A DNA stretch of 64,000 nucleotides. Source: Apteryx mantelli (taxonomy: Eukaryota > Chordata > Aves > Apterygiformes > Apterygidae). The position numbers and the translations under genes were made by a program. Positions 1-11,156 of this stretch are shown here, piece by piece. How positions within the stretch are numbered: position 1 is the first letter of the stretch; the number at the start of each line of letters is the position of its first letter. The notes under the pieces were generated by a model. The model was given only the letters and a program-made list of their open reading frames with translations. It was not told where the DNA came from and did not search any database. Location of the stretch: positions 63,701,268-63,765,267 of the forward strand of contig NC_089981.1 in NCBI RefSeq assembly GCF_036417845.1, read 5' to 3'.

Positions 1-226
1 AATGAGAAAAACCAACAGTTTGCTCAGGTGACCCATCCCATATGCAGCTACTGAAGGGGGCAAGAGCAGACCTAGATCCCTTAGCAAAGGGGTCCTGCCA
101 GGAACCGCTGGCAGCTTTCCCCTTCCCTTCCTCTGATGACAGCACCTCCCTGTCTCCAGAGGGGTCCCCTCTGTGGCCCTCCCCAGCCTCCCCTCCCAAG
201 GCGAGGCAGCCTCTGGTCTGTTTTAC

Positions 227-354
227 CGTGGAGTTGACTACAATCAGAGTTAGAGCAATGGCAGTCAATGTTTTGAACCCGGAGAAGTCCTTGTTCCCTA
301 GGACCTCGTAGTACTGGCTGGGGATCACACCGACCTGGTAAATAACCAGCTGCT
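227..354 (-). CDS. ABCD4: ABCD4 coding exon 3
   Basis: This exon is 128 nt long, with acceptor tttcctccag| (AG at 356-355) and donor ACG|GTAAAA (GT at 226-225). It encodes [19 protein letters not shown] and then [21 protein letters not shown], the loop after TM1 and the start of TM2. The Q-VG-IPSQYY-VLGNKD pattern is characteristic of ABCD4. The exon ends on a complete codon (phase 0). Positions 1-226 are intron; I see no further exon before the left edge, so the rest of the gene is outside the window. Confidence 0.93.
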
Positions 355-527
355 CTGGAGGAAACAAGAAAACACCAAGAGAAAATGAAGGACTGGGGTG
401 GCACGGCAGAGAGGGAGCGATCATGGAGGAATCGGGAGCGCGCTCCTGACAAGCGTGCACACACAGGGCGCACGCTCCAGCAGAAAGGTGACACGCAGCC
501 CACCACCTCCGCTGCTCTCGGGCTTAC

Positions 528-652
528 CCAGCAAGGCAACACAGAGCAGGGTCAGGAACATCAGCACGTTTGGGGAGGGCCATTTGGGAAATAAGACGGC
601 CTGGATCCTCAGGAACCGCCGCAGGAACAACAGGTCTAGCTGGGGCCAAGGC
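528..652 (-). CDS. ABCD4: ABCD4 coding exon 2
   Basis: This exon is 125 nt long, with acceptor ttctcgccag| (AG at 654-653) and donor CTGG|GTAAGC (GT at 527-526). It codes for [17 protein letters not shown] followed by a hydrophobic stretch ([13 protein letters not shown]) that begins the first transmembrane helix of the ABCD4 half-transporter. The family match is clear: ABCD proteins open with this amphipathic FL-RRFL-L-VLFP segment before TM1. The exon starts in phase 2 and ends in phase 1, matching both neighbours. Confidence 0.92.
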
Positions 653-1082
653 CTGGCGAGAAACAGACGCGTCGGGGCGGCAGGGAGCAGGGCGAGCTCC
701 CTGCGGGCGCTGCTCACCTCCGCTCTCCCCAGGGAGCGCCCAGCAGGGCGCGGGGGCAGCCCCGGGCCCGAGCCCCCTTCCCGGGAGCCGAGCCCCGCCG
801 GGCCGAGGGCAGCGGTGCCCCGCGGACCAGGCAGCTGCCGGGCGGGCGGGCGGGCCAAGCCCTTCCCCGGGAGCGCGCCGCCCGGCCCGAGCTGCTCCCC
901 CGGGCTCGGTGCTGGGGGCGCCGCCGCAAGAACGGCCCCCCTGCTCCGTGGCGACCCGGCCCCCCTCCCCCTGCTCCCCCCGGCCGTGGGAAGCTGACCA
1001 GCCCCAAGCCCGCCGCGCGCCGCGCACCCCGCACCCGCGCTCCGGCCGCTCCCCGCCGCGCCGCGCCGCGGCCCCCTCTCAC

Positions 1083-1117
1083 CGGCCGCCCCCCGCCGCG
1101 GCCCTGCCGCCCGCCAT
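1083..1117 (-). CDS. ABCD4: ABCD4 coding exon 1 (partial gene; start codon exon)
   Basis: ABCD4 is an ABC half-transporter of subfamily D. In known biology it sits in the lysosomal membrane with LMBRD1 and moves cobalamin (vitamin B12) to the cytosol. This tiny exon runs from the ATG at 1117-1115 to a donor (CG|GTGAGA, GT at 1082-1081) and codes for an Ala/Gly-rich stretch beginning [11 protein letters not shown]. The split codon CG|G joins exactly to the acceptor at 654-653, giving [16 protein letters not shown], which has the layout expected of an ABCD4 N-terminus. The exon lies inside a CpG island, as expected for this gene. The three exons in the window sum to 288 nt, exactly 96 codons. 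The transmembrane core and nucleotide-binding domain lie beyond the left edge. The start is inferred from frame, splice sites and family resemblance; no transcript was available. Confidence 0.8.
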
Positions 1118-1184
1118 GAGCGCGGCCGCCCCGCCCCCGCCCGGGGCCCGGCCTGCGCCCGCCCCGCCCCCCGGGCGCTACGAC

Positions 1185-1218
1185 ATGAATATTCATCACC
1201 TCTCCTCAATATTCATGA
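1185..1218. promoter_or_regulatory. Paired ATGAATATTCAT-like POU-type motifs upstream of ABCD4
   Basis: A perfect 12-bp palindrome ATGAATATTCAT (1185-1196) is followed 11 bp later by AATATTCATGA (1208-1218). They form an AT-rich island in otherwise nearly pure G+C, about 70-100 bp upstream of the ABCD4 ATG. Palindromes of this form resemble POU-dimer (Oct MORE-type) sites. Binding is inferred, not shown. Confidence 0.45.
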
Positions 1219-1706
1219 GCCCCCGCGATAGCCGGGGCCCGCGGCGGGCTGCGGCGCGCTGCTGCAGCGGTTCCGGGCTAGGGCGCACCGGGGCGAGCCT
1301 GGGCCATAGACGCCCCGCCGGCGCGCCTAGAAGAGCCGCACGCCGCGCTCCGTGGGCGCCATTACCGCAAAGCCCCGCCTCTCCCCGCCGCCCGCTCGAG
1401 AGCGCCCCCTCGCGAGCGCCGCCCGCTCTCCGGGGCGCGGCGCCCCCTGGCGCCGCCGCGGGGACAGCGACCGGCAGGGCCCCGCCGCCGCGCGGGGCGG
1501 CGCCCGCGGGCCGGGGCCCGTCCTGCCGCCGCGGCCCGTCCGGCCGCCCGCGCCCTGGGGCCGCCGCCCCTCGCCTGCCCCGCTCGGGGAGCCAAAGCGC
1601 TGTCAAGCCGCGCTCGACGGCGTAAGGCGCAGGCTGCTGCCGGTCGGGGCCGAGCCGCGGCGTGCTGCCCAGGCAGCGGGTGAGCCGTAGGGAGAGAGAG
1701 GCTTAC

Positions 1707-1760
1707 CTCCGCTGTCTCTTCTTTATCTTTCACAGTTTTGCACAGCTGACTCGCTTGCTG
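1707..1760 (-). other. Candidate upstream splice donor (possible alternative ABCD4 5' exon)
   Basis: On the minus strand CGGAG|GTAAGC (GT at 1706-1705) is a near-consensus donor at the distal edge of the ABCD4 CpG island. It could end an alternative upstream 5' exon splicing toward ABCD4. The exon start is unknown and no transcript evidence is available, so the interval only marks the vicinity. Confidence 0.2.
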
Positions 1761-4179
1761 CGTTGCAAATCTTTGCCAGTGCAACCGATGGTGTCTCTGC
1801 CATTTCGTGGACAATATGCAGGGTGAGGATTTTGCCCCTCTCTGTCCTCTCGGGGACCAGGTGAACTGAATGCCTGTGCCGGGGCCAGTTTCTTTCAGTG
1901 TCACTCTGAAAAAGTCTCTGGCTCAGCAGCACTGGGTGCTCAGCACCAAGCCCGCTCCAGGACCGTGCCATGTCCTGCCTGGTGCAGGCAGCAGACCGGG
2001 AAAAAAGGGCGCTGCCACTTGTCCTCCTGAGGAAGGAGCTGCACAGACACCTCCTCTCCCTTTGAGTGTCCCAGCGGCTGAGAGCAGGGCCCCCTGGGGA
2101 GCCAGCAGACCCCCTCTTGTCACAGGGGATAAGGAAAGGAAGGATAATGGCTGATTTGTGAGCATTCTTATTTCAGAAGCCCAGGACAAGGCTGGCAACA
2201 AAGTTTTGGGATGGTTCAAAAAGAAACAGAACTTGTGGTGACTGCCAGGCCACTGTTTGCAGTGATTTCACTTTCAATTTTTTTCCGGGTTTGGAGAGTC
2301 ACCTGAACTCTAGGTTATGAAAGGTTTACCTCAAGGAAATTTCTGTACAAGTCTGATCATAAGAGATTAGCGATCCTCCAAGGTGGAGTCTCTAGCTTCC
2401 CCGTGCACCTCTCATGCCTACCATTCTGTTTATAGCATTTCTCTTCCTGAGCCTTTGGGCTCCTGCACATACCCCACAGGTCCAGAGCACATCCTGTGTA
2501 CCCATACGCTGAATAGCTTCATCCTCCTGCCAGTTCCTTGCCTCTCAGCCCTCTTTCTTCATCCTTTCCCTCAGCCTCATCTCCTCCATCTCTGCTCTGT
2601 TGCTATCCGCTCATGGGCCCAGGCACTTCAAAATGTGAAATTGGAGTACACACTCAGGAATGAAAGAAAGCACACCAGTCTTTCCTCAGCAAATGACACT
2701 GTCCCTAAGCAATGTCCCCATCTCCTTGCTCGCATCTTCCTTCTCTCAGCCCTTTTACTACTGGAATTCACAATGCTATCAGTCATATTTAAAGGTTAAG
2801 CTCCAAAGGGCAGAGATCAGCCCTATAAAAACCTGACCTCAGCGGTGACTAATTTTTATGTTAAAAGGATTCGTTTTTTTCTCAGCTGTTGCATCAGACT
2901 TGGATGACAATTGCTCATAGGCAGTCACATTCTCTCAGGGTGCAATATTGCAGCAGTGCAGCAGTGTGTGTCACCATGTCAGTGGTTACTGGGATTGAAC
3001 TGACTTCTTTGCTCCCTCTTCCACCTTAGAGCTGGGGGATATTCTTCTGCTTCCCTCTCCTGCTGATGAAATGGCTTCCTGGCACCAAGGAAGCCAGGGG
3101 ATCTGGCACAGAGATGAGATGGCCACAACTGGCTACCCCAAACCCTTCTCACTACCTGTCCCATCCCCCCATGACCACCACCTGAAAAAGCACATACTGT
3201 GAGCTACCTTTGGTGAATCAGCTCCAAGATTTTTCCTGGGACCCTTCCTAACACAGCCAAGATCAAGAACAAAAGAGTAGGGAGTTCTCGGGGCCTCTCC
3301 ATCCCCCACCAAGGCTGTGCCCTAGACACTCAGAGCTGCTCTCAGCACCGAAACATTTACATCTTTTACAGCACTCTGCTCTACTTCTCACGTTTCTCCC
3401 CGAGCAAACAGTATGGCCATTTCATAGTGTGCCTGGGGGCAGGGCTTGGGAAAGGATTGGGGAATCACAGCTTTTGCAGGGTTGTATGGCTGTGTTTACA
3501 CTGCAGGGCCATATCTCAGATCCCCGACTAGCTACAGACCCAAGAGAAACCCCCTCCGCATTGCTAACTCTTCACTAAACCGCCTGCAATAGACCCTGGG
3601 AAGGGAGAGATGGGAATGGTTTACTAAATCCAAGGCTCCTTGAGGCAGTGCAGGTTAATTCCTTCTGGTGTTTAACTCCAGCCCCATCTGCTCCTGTTTG
3701 TTAGGTGTGAAACACCCCATCCCCCGTCCTTCTCCCTTCTCGCCCTGCATGTGGTCAGGCTTCTCGGACTCAGTTTACTCAGACCCAGTCCGGATCCTGC
3801 CTGGCTCCCGGTCATCCCTCCACACTGCCTGCCTCTCAGCACCCTGCATCCCAGCAATCCCCCTTCGCTGCGTTTTGCAGCCCCTTTCCATCTCACCCTC
3901 TCTGCCCTCTCTGCCCTCTCTGGTGTGTAGCTGGGATGGAGAGAGCAGTTTGACAAACCTCTCTCTCAGTAGTGGCAGAGGAGTATGTAGCCCCAGGTCC
4001 TCCCAGCACAAGCAGGAGCAGGCACCACTCAGGCTGCCATGACCACTGAAAGAAACACAAAACCACAGTCCTGGCTCTTCAGCTTTCCTTTCCTCAGTCT
4101 CCCCCACCCCAGGTCTTTCTTATTGCTGGCAGTTTTCTGCAACCGTTCATAATGAAGTATTGCTGTAAGAATATCTTCT

Positions 4180-4330
4180 TCCCAGTCTTTCCAAAATTGT
4201 CTGCTGTCTCCTGCCTGTTTCTGGTCTCTGGACTTCTTCATATGCGTGCATCCTCACTGGAGTTTGCAGCTTCTTCAGTTTAGTATCACCTGCAAGCTTT
4301 AGCCCACTCTCTAATCATTAATAAGTAAGG
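4180..4330 (-). mobile_element. Possible very old CR1/L3-like LINE scrap
   Basis: The stretch ending in TTTAGTATCACCTGCAAGCT and ATCATTAATAAG resembles the antisense of the region around the reverse-transcriptase FADDTK motif in old amniote CR1/L3 elements. It is too short and diverged to be sure. Confidence 0.25.
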
Positions 4331-7300
4331 GCTATTTGGCTGGGTGTAATGCAAACTCTTGTCCTGAGTTTCAGCTCTGTCTGGTCTAGGGTATGAACTA
4401 AACCGACTAGTTTTCAGCTGGATCAGCTAACTGAACTGGCTCATACACACTCCAGTCACCCACACTCCAGTGCCAACGCAAAGCAGAGGGTAGGAACCAA
4501 GAGGAAGTGAATGGCAGAGACAAGGCTCAGCTTGGCTTAACCACCATGGAGCCACACCATCGATTCCTGCTGTGATATCTTAATGATTCTGTCTTTTCCT
4601 CCTCCATGCTCTGTGCCTTAATTAGCCTTTCCCCCTCCTGTGGACCAAACTGCTCTGCTTTCTTTCAAATGTTTCTTCCTTTTGCTTTGCCTCTAACAGT
4701 GTCTTTCTACTGTACACTTCAAAGGCTTTGCTCACTGCATCTCCCCCGTGCTGGCATTGGCTGGTAACACCCCAAAGAAGGCCAGGTCTGCCATGAAATC
4801 TCAGTCATTAAAATGACTTCAGGTCCTCTGGATCTGGGAAGGAAGCAGGAATGGGGGAGGAGGGGTGGGGAAGGATTTTCACCATTTCACCTCTGGGAAT
4901 AGTTATTAGTAGCACAGGAAAAGCAAGGGGGAAACGAGCCCCCTCCTCCACCCACCCTCCAGAGCAGAGAGCCTGCTGAGGGCAGAGTCCTTTTATGTGC
5001 AAGTGGGAGGGAAGGAGAGTGTGAGGGCTTCAGAGGGAAATGCTTTGATCTTGACTTTGAATCTCCTACGGTTCCCAGTTCCCGGCTCTCCTCCACCCCT
5101 CCAACCTATGGCTGGGAGCTCAGGATATGGCTAAGAGTCTTGCTCCTTGCTCCAGTGCCATGGAACTGCACTTGGTTTTTCATGATTAATTCCCTACCAT
5201 TTCAGCAGGAGCATGGTATCTCTGGGAGAAGGGGACAGAGTCAGCACCAAGTTCAAACCGTTTCCCTCCAGTCTCACAGAGCAGGCAGGAAGGGGGAACT
5301 GAGTCAGACAAAAGCCAGAAGGGAAGAGAGCCCTGAGCAGAGGCAGAGGGTAATCAGAGGTGGGACTTACTTTCAGGGCTCAGCTACCCCTGGGCAGGGG
5401 ACAGGGCAGGCCTGGCTCTCCTGTGTGCTCCTGTTGCGTTAGACTGGTCAGTCCTGAACATCACCCTGAAGATGAAGTGAGAGGCAGCCGCCATTACTGG
5501 AGAGACTGGGTGTTCTGGGTCACTCTCAGGACAGCACTAAGATCCCCTGGTCCCATAGAGGAATGAAGGGGGAATCTGAACTGACAGAGAGAAAAAGTGT
5601 GAGGGACCTGGGTGTTCTGGACAGGATGGGAAAGAAGTGACACTGAGGGGTGCTAGGTCTTATGTAAGGGAAGAGGAATGACACTGAGCTCTGAGTCACT
5701 ACAGAGGAAGTGGGCAACAGGATGTAGGAGAGCCTTAGGGGCCTCAAATCTCTTGTTCAAGGTGGGATCAAATGCTCAGGCCAACTCCCCGCTTCCCTTG
5801 GGGGGATGAAACTTCTGGCTGGGCCTTTTCACCAAGTTTCCTAAAGTTCAGGCCAAGTTCTTCTGCCCTCCATGCCAATCACATGGCTGAAGTCACCCCC
5901 ATTAATTCCTCTCACTCTGAGATTTATGCGCTCAGCTGTTCCTGCTCTCCAGTCTTCACTTCAACACTGCAAAAACAGATTTTGCTCTTCTCATCTTCTT
6001 CCATAATTCAATCACTCCAGCTCCTATTGCTCCTGGCTGAAAACTCCTGTAGTTTGTCACTCTCCCTCCTGGACTGAGGTGAGCAGAACTGAGTAGCCCA
6101 TCTTCTGGCACCCAGCGTTGTCTAGGGACATGCACAAAATCAGGGTGCCTCACAGGACATCTCTGCAGTGCTCACCAATGTGTCTGAGCATCCCTATAGG
6201 AGCTGTAGCACAAGCGTGAGGCAGTGGGTTCAGAGTTGGTTTCTGGACTGGGAATGAAAAGTGCCAGACAACGTGAACACAAAACCAGGACTTCTAGCAT
6301 TCGTTACTACAAAGTTACTACAAAGATTAGTGTTGCCTCCATGTTTTTCAGATCTCTGTCAGGCCTAGTTGCACCAGAACCACAAAGAACATCTGTCATG
6401 CAACTTGACCTTCCTTCTCCCTAAAATTTCTGGGCAGGCAGCAGCTGACCCTGTTTCTGCTGCCATATCAGGTGAGGGAGAAACCTAGCCTAGACAGCAG
6501 ACACTTAGCACCCTCCTAGAAGCCCTCCATGCTCTCAGTCCCAGCAGTCCCTCAGCAGCCCCAGCTGCTGCTGACTTCCCAGAGGGCTGAGAGTACTCAG
6601 ATTCTGACTCTGCAGTGGTCTGAAGGAAGAAAGATGGGAAAAACAGAAGTAGGGCACCAGCAATTGCTTTGAGGGGATGGACATGCCAATTTGGCCCATT
6701 TAAGTCAACCTGTACCATTTCCAGAGCTGTTTTTGGCAACTAGCTGACACTCTGACCTGCTCTGAATGGCATTTGGCTGTAGCAGAAGTTTCAACAATAT
6801 ACAACTGCCCAGTCCTATCCAAAAGTCTCCTTTGGTCCAGCCATGAACAACACTGCAGTAGATAGGGGACTCTGACTTGCTCCACTCCTGGAAGTCCCAT
6901 AGATGGGAGTGGAGGTGGGATTGGGGAGTTTTCCTGCTGGGGGAATAAATGAGTGCTTGAACGGTGTCCCCATGTCTGACCGTCAGGATTGTCACATTCC
7001 AGTAACACAGCCTCACCGCATGCAGGAACCCACCACCATGTCCTGGGGAGACCCATCCTCACTGCTTTCAGACCAACGAGAATTATTGTCTGCTGAACCT
7101 GGGGAAGGCTCTGTGGCCAATCCTGAGTGGTAAAACATCCAGTGTGGCTGAGAACACAATGTCTTGAGACCCACATGTGGCTGGATGTCTCTGTGCCTTT
7201 GCTCTGGGACTTGTCTGAGAGAGGACAGGCTGCAGCAGGCAGGATAAAGCACAACAGGAAGAAAAGCTTCTGGCAACCAGAGCTAAACTGCAAAGGTCTC

Positions 7301-9656
7301 TGTGACCTGCTGTCATGCTGAAACATCCTGCACCAAATCAGGGACCAGAGAGCACACTGGTTTCCCACTGAAGTCCTCCCAGGAACAGAAAAATGCTAAC
7401 TACTTGTTTATGTGCTGGAAGCCCGTGTGTGCAGTGATCTGCATAACAGAACTGCTCAGGCCGTCTCTTTGTGTGTTTTCCAGCTCCTATGTTAATCACT
7501 GACCCTGCTGACTCTGGCATTTACCAGTGTCTCACTGCCCTGTGAGCGTTACTTTGCATTTGCAACCAAAGAAGTTAAAAGGATGAAGGATGAGAAGGGG
7601 AGCTCAGCAGCTGTGGATATGAACACCAGCCCACCAGGGAAAAGAACCAGGACTGGCCAGCTTGTTAGCGAAAGCGGAGCTGGCTTTGGAGATACGGATG
7701 TTACCTGATGGGGAATAAAGCTCACTGGACAACTGTTTAGGTCTCTCTTCCTTGCGTTTTAGTTTTTCTGTGTCCAATAAGAGTAATCTCAATGAAGGCT
7801 GAATCCCAGGGTTCAGTGTCAGCTTTGGTGATGGCTGCTAACTCAAGCTGGGAGGGCTTGCAAGTAGCTGAGAATGGGGCCAGTCCACAGCTTGCAGGGA
7901 GCCCGTTCCTCCTGTCAAACTCCTCATCTTTCCTCCCCCGCACTCCTGCACTGAGATGTGAGACAAGAGGAGTGGGAAAAATGCTTTGGGGTATGTTCCT
8001 TTGTAGGAGGTAGAAAGTACCTCAAGGAAGGTGAGCCTTGATTTATTCAGTGATTCCTTGTCCCAAACTAAAACATACGGCAGGGCAGCTGGGTTCATTC
8101 AGCATCAGCTGAAGAGGGATCTGGGCACATTTCCCTTGTTTGAAAGGCCCTTACTTAATTTTCTTCCCAAATGGCCCCAGTCTGGTGTCTCCTCTGTCCT
8201 CTTATTGCCAAACACTACAGCAGAAGGAATGGCTGAAGTGAGGTTCCCTGCAGGTAGCTGCACAGGGGAAGGAAGCCCTTGGCATGTTTGACATTCCTGC
8301 ATCAGGAATTATTTCATGCCCCTCACTGTGTCACATCCCATGTTCACGCCTGCGTTTGTGCAGCTTGAGGGATGGGGGTTTGTGACATGGCCTGGGCAGG
8401 CCCCAGAGAGTAGGTTGGGGAAAGGAAACCAGATGCTGCCTGCAGCTGGGGCTGCACAAAAGGGATGCAGGACAAGAAACTGAAGCCGACTGGTGGACAG
8501 CCTGCCTCTTCCCTGTTGTCCAAGCTGTGCCCCCCGCAGTAAAATGCACTGGGCCCTCACACACGAGAACAGACCAGCTCCAAAGGACCTCTTCTGAGGT
8601 GGTGTAGAGCTCTTTCTGAAGAAAAAGTGTTTCTAAATCTGAACAGGTGGTGAAACTCTTGAACTGCCCCAGCCCTGGGGCCTGGATGCTGCCCGTATTG
8701 GTGACCAACCCACCCAGATGAGACCAGAAATCCCTGATGGCTGCAACTGGCAGGCTGCTGAATTGCCATACCATTCATTCCTCCATGCTCTTTCCTTCCC
8801 GGCAAATCCCAGGGCGACGGTAGGAGAGGCACGTGAGAGCTAGCAGTGCCGCAGCCTGGGCTTCAAAGAGCAGTGGGAGGCCCCAGGATTCAGAGGGTAG
8901 CAGAGGCTTTGGGACAGGCACAGGCACAGGTTTAGGTGGAGAAAGAGGGAAAGTTTTGGAAGAGGAAGGTCCCGGAGGAAGTTTTAGAGGCTCTGGGCTT
9001 GCAGGGTGGGGTTAGTTTTAGCAGCTTAGCAATGTCGGAGCGAAATATCTGCTGCGTGCTCTGTTTGCACAGCCTCATGTGAGGCCTGAGGGACGGGATG
9101 GAGCTATTGTGTGAGCAGGAGTCAAGGAGGGGGATTTCAGGCCCAGAGATTAGGCCGAGGAGGGAAGGGGCAGAGATAGCGGGGGTGGCTCTGGGGAGGA
9201 GGGCCGCCCCACAGAGACGGGGCCAGGAGAGGGGCTGCTCCAGGCACGGGCAGGCCGGCAGGCGTGAGTCCCGGCCAGGAGACTGCCATGGTTTGGGTGC
9301 CTTGTGGCGCTAGAGAGGATACCACGCACATAAGTGAGACGGGGTGTGCAAGGCAGCACAGCTGAGCCTCATCAGCCACATGAGCCCTCTGGGACCCGCC
9401 GGCGTCACCGGCCCCGGGGGAGGACGGGCTGGCCTGGGGAGGGGAGCGTGACAGGGTGGATGTCCAGCAGGAAGCAACTGAGGAGGGCGGCCGAGCTGAG
9501 TGGGAGTGAGTGGGCGGTGGGGGCGCGTGGTGAGGCCGGGCTCCTTTCCCAGGCAGTGCCTGTGCACACACAGGCCACACGCCCCACGGCCCCCATGGCC
9601 GCAGGGGTGGCAACCCAGGCCTGGTGCACGTGGGGCTGTCGGGCCTGCTCTGCCCT

Positions 9657-9669
9657 GGGGGGGGGGGGG
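9657..9669 (+). repeat. Homopolymer G13
   Basis: An uninterrupted run of 13 G residues in a GC-rich flank about 150 bp before the minisatellite. It may form G-quadruplex structure and may be unreliable in length. Confidence 0.9.
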
Positions 9670-9810
9670 CACGAGGGGTGCCCCAGGCTGACCCACAGCC
9701 CCGGCGGGGACAGCCCTCCGTGGGGCTCTGCCGCCTGGGCCCCCACCTGTGGGGCTGGGCCGTTGGCATCACCAAGGTGCCACGGGCCTGGGCAGGGCAT
9801 GCTGTGGGGC

Positions 9811-10810
9811 CAGGGCAGCAGGGTGCTGTGGGTTGTCAGGGTGCTGTGGGGCAGGGGTGGTGTGGTTCGTGCTGTGGGGTGGCAGGGTGCTGTGCTGTGA
9901 GGTGTCCAGGTGCTGTGGGGCAGGGGTAGTGTGGTGGGCGCTGTGGAGTGGCAGGGTGCTGTGCTGTGAGGTGTCCAGGTGCTGTGGGCAGGGGTAGTGT
10001 GGTGGGCGCTGTGGGGTGTCAGGGTGCTGTGGGGCAGGGGTGGTGTGGTGGGTGCTGTGGGGTGTCAGGGTGCTGTGCTGTGAGGTGTCCAGGTGCTGTG
10101 GGCAGGGGTAGTGTGGTGGGCACTGTGGGGTGTCAGGGTGCTGTGGGGCAGGGGTGGTGTGGTGGGCGCTGTGGGGTGTCAAGCTGCTGTGGCGCAGGGG
10201 TGGCAGGTGCTGTGGGGTGGTAGGTGCCATGGGGTGGCACAACACTGTGGGGTGGTGTTGTGGGTGCTGTGGAGTGGCAGGATACAGTGGGACAGGGACG
10301 GCAGGGTGCTATGGGCTGGAGGCACTGGGTGCTGTAGGGTGGCAGGGTGCTGTGTGGTTGCAGAGTGCTGTGGGGCAGGGCCAGCATGGTGCCCTGTGCT
10401 GCGGCTGGGGGGGTGCCGTGGGGCAGCAGGGTGCTCTGGGCTGGGGCTGGCAGGTCACTGTGGGGCAGGGGTGGCATGGTGCTGTGGGGCAGCAGGGTGC
10501 TGCAGGGTGCTGTGGGTTAGCTGGGTGCTCTGGGCCGGGGCTGGCAGAACGCTGCAGGCAGGGGCGGCAGGGCGCTGCGGGGCAGCAGGGTGCTGTGGAG
10601 CGGCAGGGTGCCACGGGGTGGCAGGGTACTGTGTGGTGGCAGGGCACCTCGAGGCAGCAGGGTGCGGCGGGGCAGCGGGACGCTGCGGGACGGCAGGGCG
10701 CCGTGGGGCGCAGCCTGCCGTGGAGCAGCAGGGCAGCAGGGCGCTGCGGGACGGCAGGGTGCCGTGGGGCGCAGGGTGCGTGGGGCAGCGGGGCAGCGGG
10801 ACGGCAGGGC
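9811..10810 (+). repeat. G-rich minisatellite, about 1 kb, abutting the VRTN promoter
   Basis: Roughly 1 kb of tandem GTGCTGTGGGG-based monomers of 18-28 bp. In the left part (9,811-10,220) they form composite units: GTGCTGTGCTGTGAGG recurs at 9,887, 9,956 and 10,070, spacings of 69 and 114 bp, the latter fitting about 68 + 46 bp. Right of about 10,220 the array degenerates into GCAGGGTGCTGTGGGGC-like units of about 18 bp that grow more C- and CpG-rich toward the promoter. The plus strand is strongly G-rich. Long open frames across it are repeat artefacts. Confidence 0.93.
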
Positions 10811-11050
10811 GCCGGGTGCGGCAGCGGTGCGGGCGGGGGCGGCGCGGGCCCTTTAAGCGGCGCGGTCCGGGGACAATGGCCATTATCACTTTAGCTTTGG
10901 AAGTGACCCCCGGCCCGGCGGCTTTCATGTGGGCCGGGGCGCGCGGGGATGGCCCGCTTCCTGCGGGGGAGGGGAGCGGAGCGAGGGGAGGGGCGGCCCT
11001 GCACGCGGCCGCCCGCTCCCGAGGGGTCACTCCGGGCCTGACACCGGGCC

Positions 11051-11077
11051 GCGGCGGCGGCGGCGGCGGCGGCGGCG
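11051..11077 (+). repeat. (GGC)n trinucleotide repeat in the VRTN promoter
   Basis: About nine consecutive GGC triplets lie just upstream of the TATA-like sequence and the inferred transcription start. This class of repeat is often length-polymorphic. Confidence 0.9.
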
Positions 11078-11129
11078 GGGCCGCTGCGCTTCCTGCCGCC
11101 GCCCTTAAATGTGCGGCGGGCCGAGGGCG

Positions 11130-11156
11130 CGGGCAGGGCGCGACCCGGCGAGCCAG
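11130..11156 (+). other. VRTN: VRTN non-coding exon 1 (inferred, 5' edge uncertain)
   Basis: The short exon lies between the TATA-like CCTTAAAT (11,103-11,108) and the consensus donor CCAG|GTGAGT at 11,157. Its start is placed about 25-30 bp downstream of the TATA-like motif and could be elsewhere. It would splice to the acceptor at 14,900-14,901, one base before the VRTN ATG. Confidence 0.55.

Larger units (their letters stand above)
690..1680. promoter_or_regulatory. CpG island and promoter of ABCD4
   Basis: About 1 kb of very GC-rich sequence, dense in CpG, covers the ABCD4 start-codon exon and its upstream side. It contains many GC-box-like stretches and no clear TATA box. Embedded in it are two AT-rich motifs (1185-1196 and 1208-1218). 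The edges are judged by eye. The island is typical of a broadly expressed gene promoter. Long open frames across it on both strands come from the lack of A/T-rich stop codons and are not genes. Confidence 0.85.
1730..9800. other. Intergenic region between ABCD4 and VRTN promoters
   Basis: I see no coding exon here. Short frames on both strands lack recognisable domains and splice context. The sequence is mixed single-copy DNA with a few pyrimidine-rich tracts, for example 3,700-3,930 with three copies of TCTGCCCTC. One possible LINE scrap lies at about 4,180-4,330. A run of 13 G starts at 9,657. GC content climbs from about 9,100 towards the minisatellite. Confidence 0.6.

Noticed and set aside
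570-1625. 351-codon plus-strand frame and several long minus frames in the first CpG island
   Set aside because: GC-rich DNA lacks stop codons; only the short ABCD4 exons within it have family similarity and splice sites.
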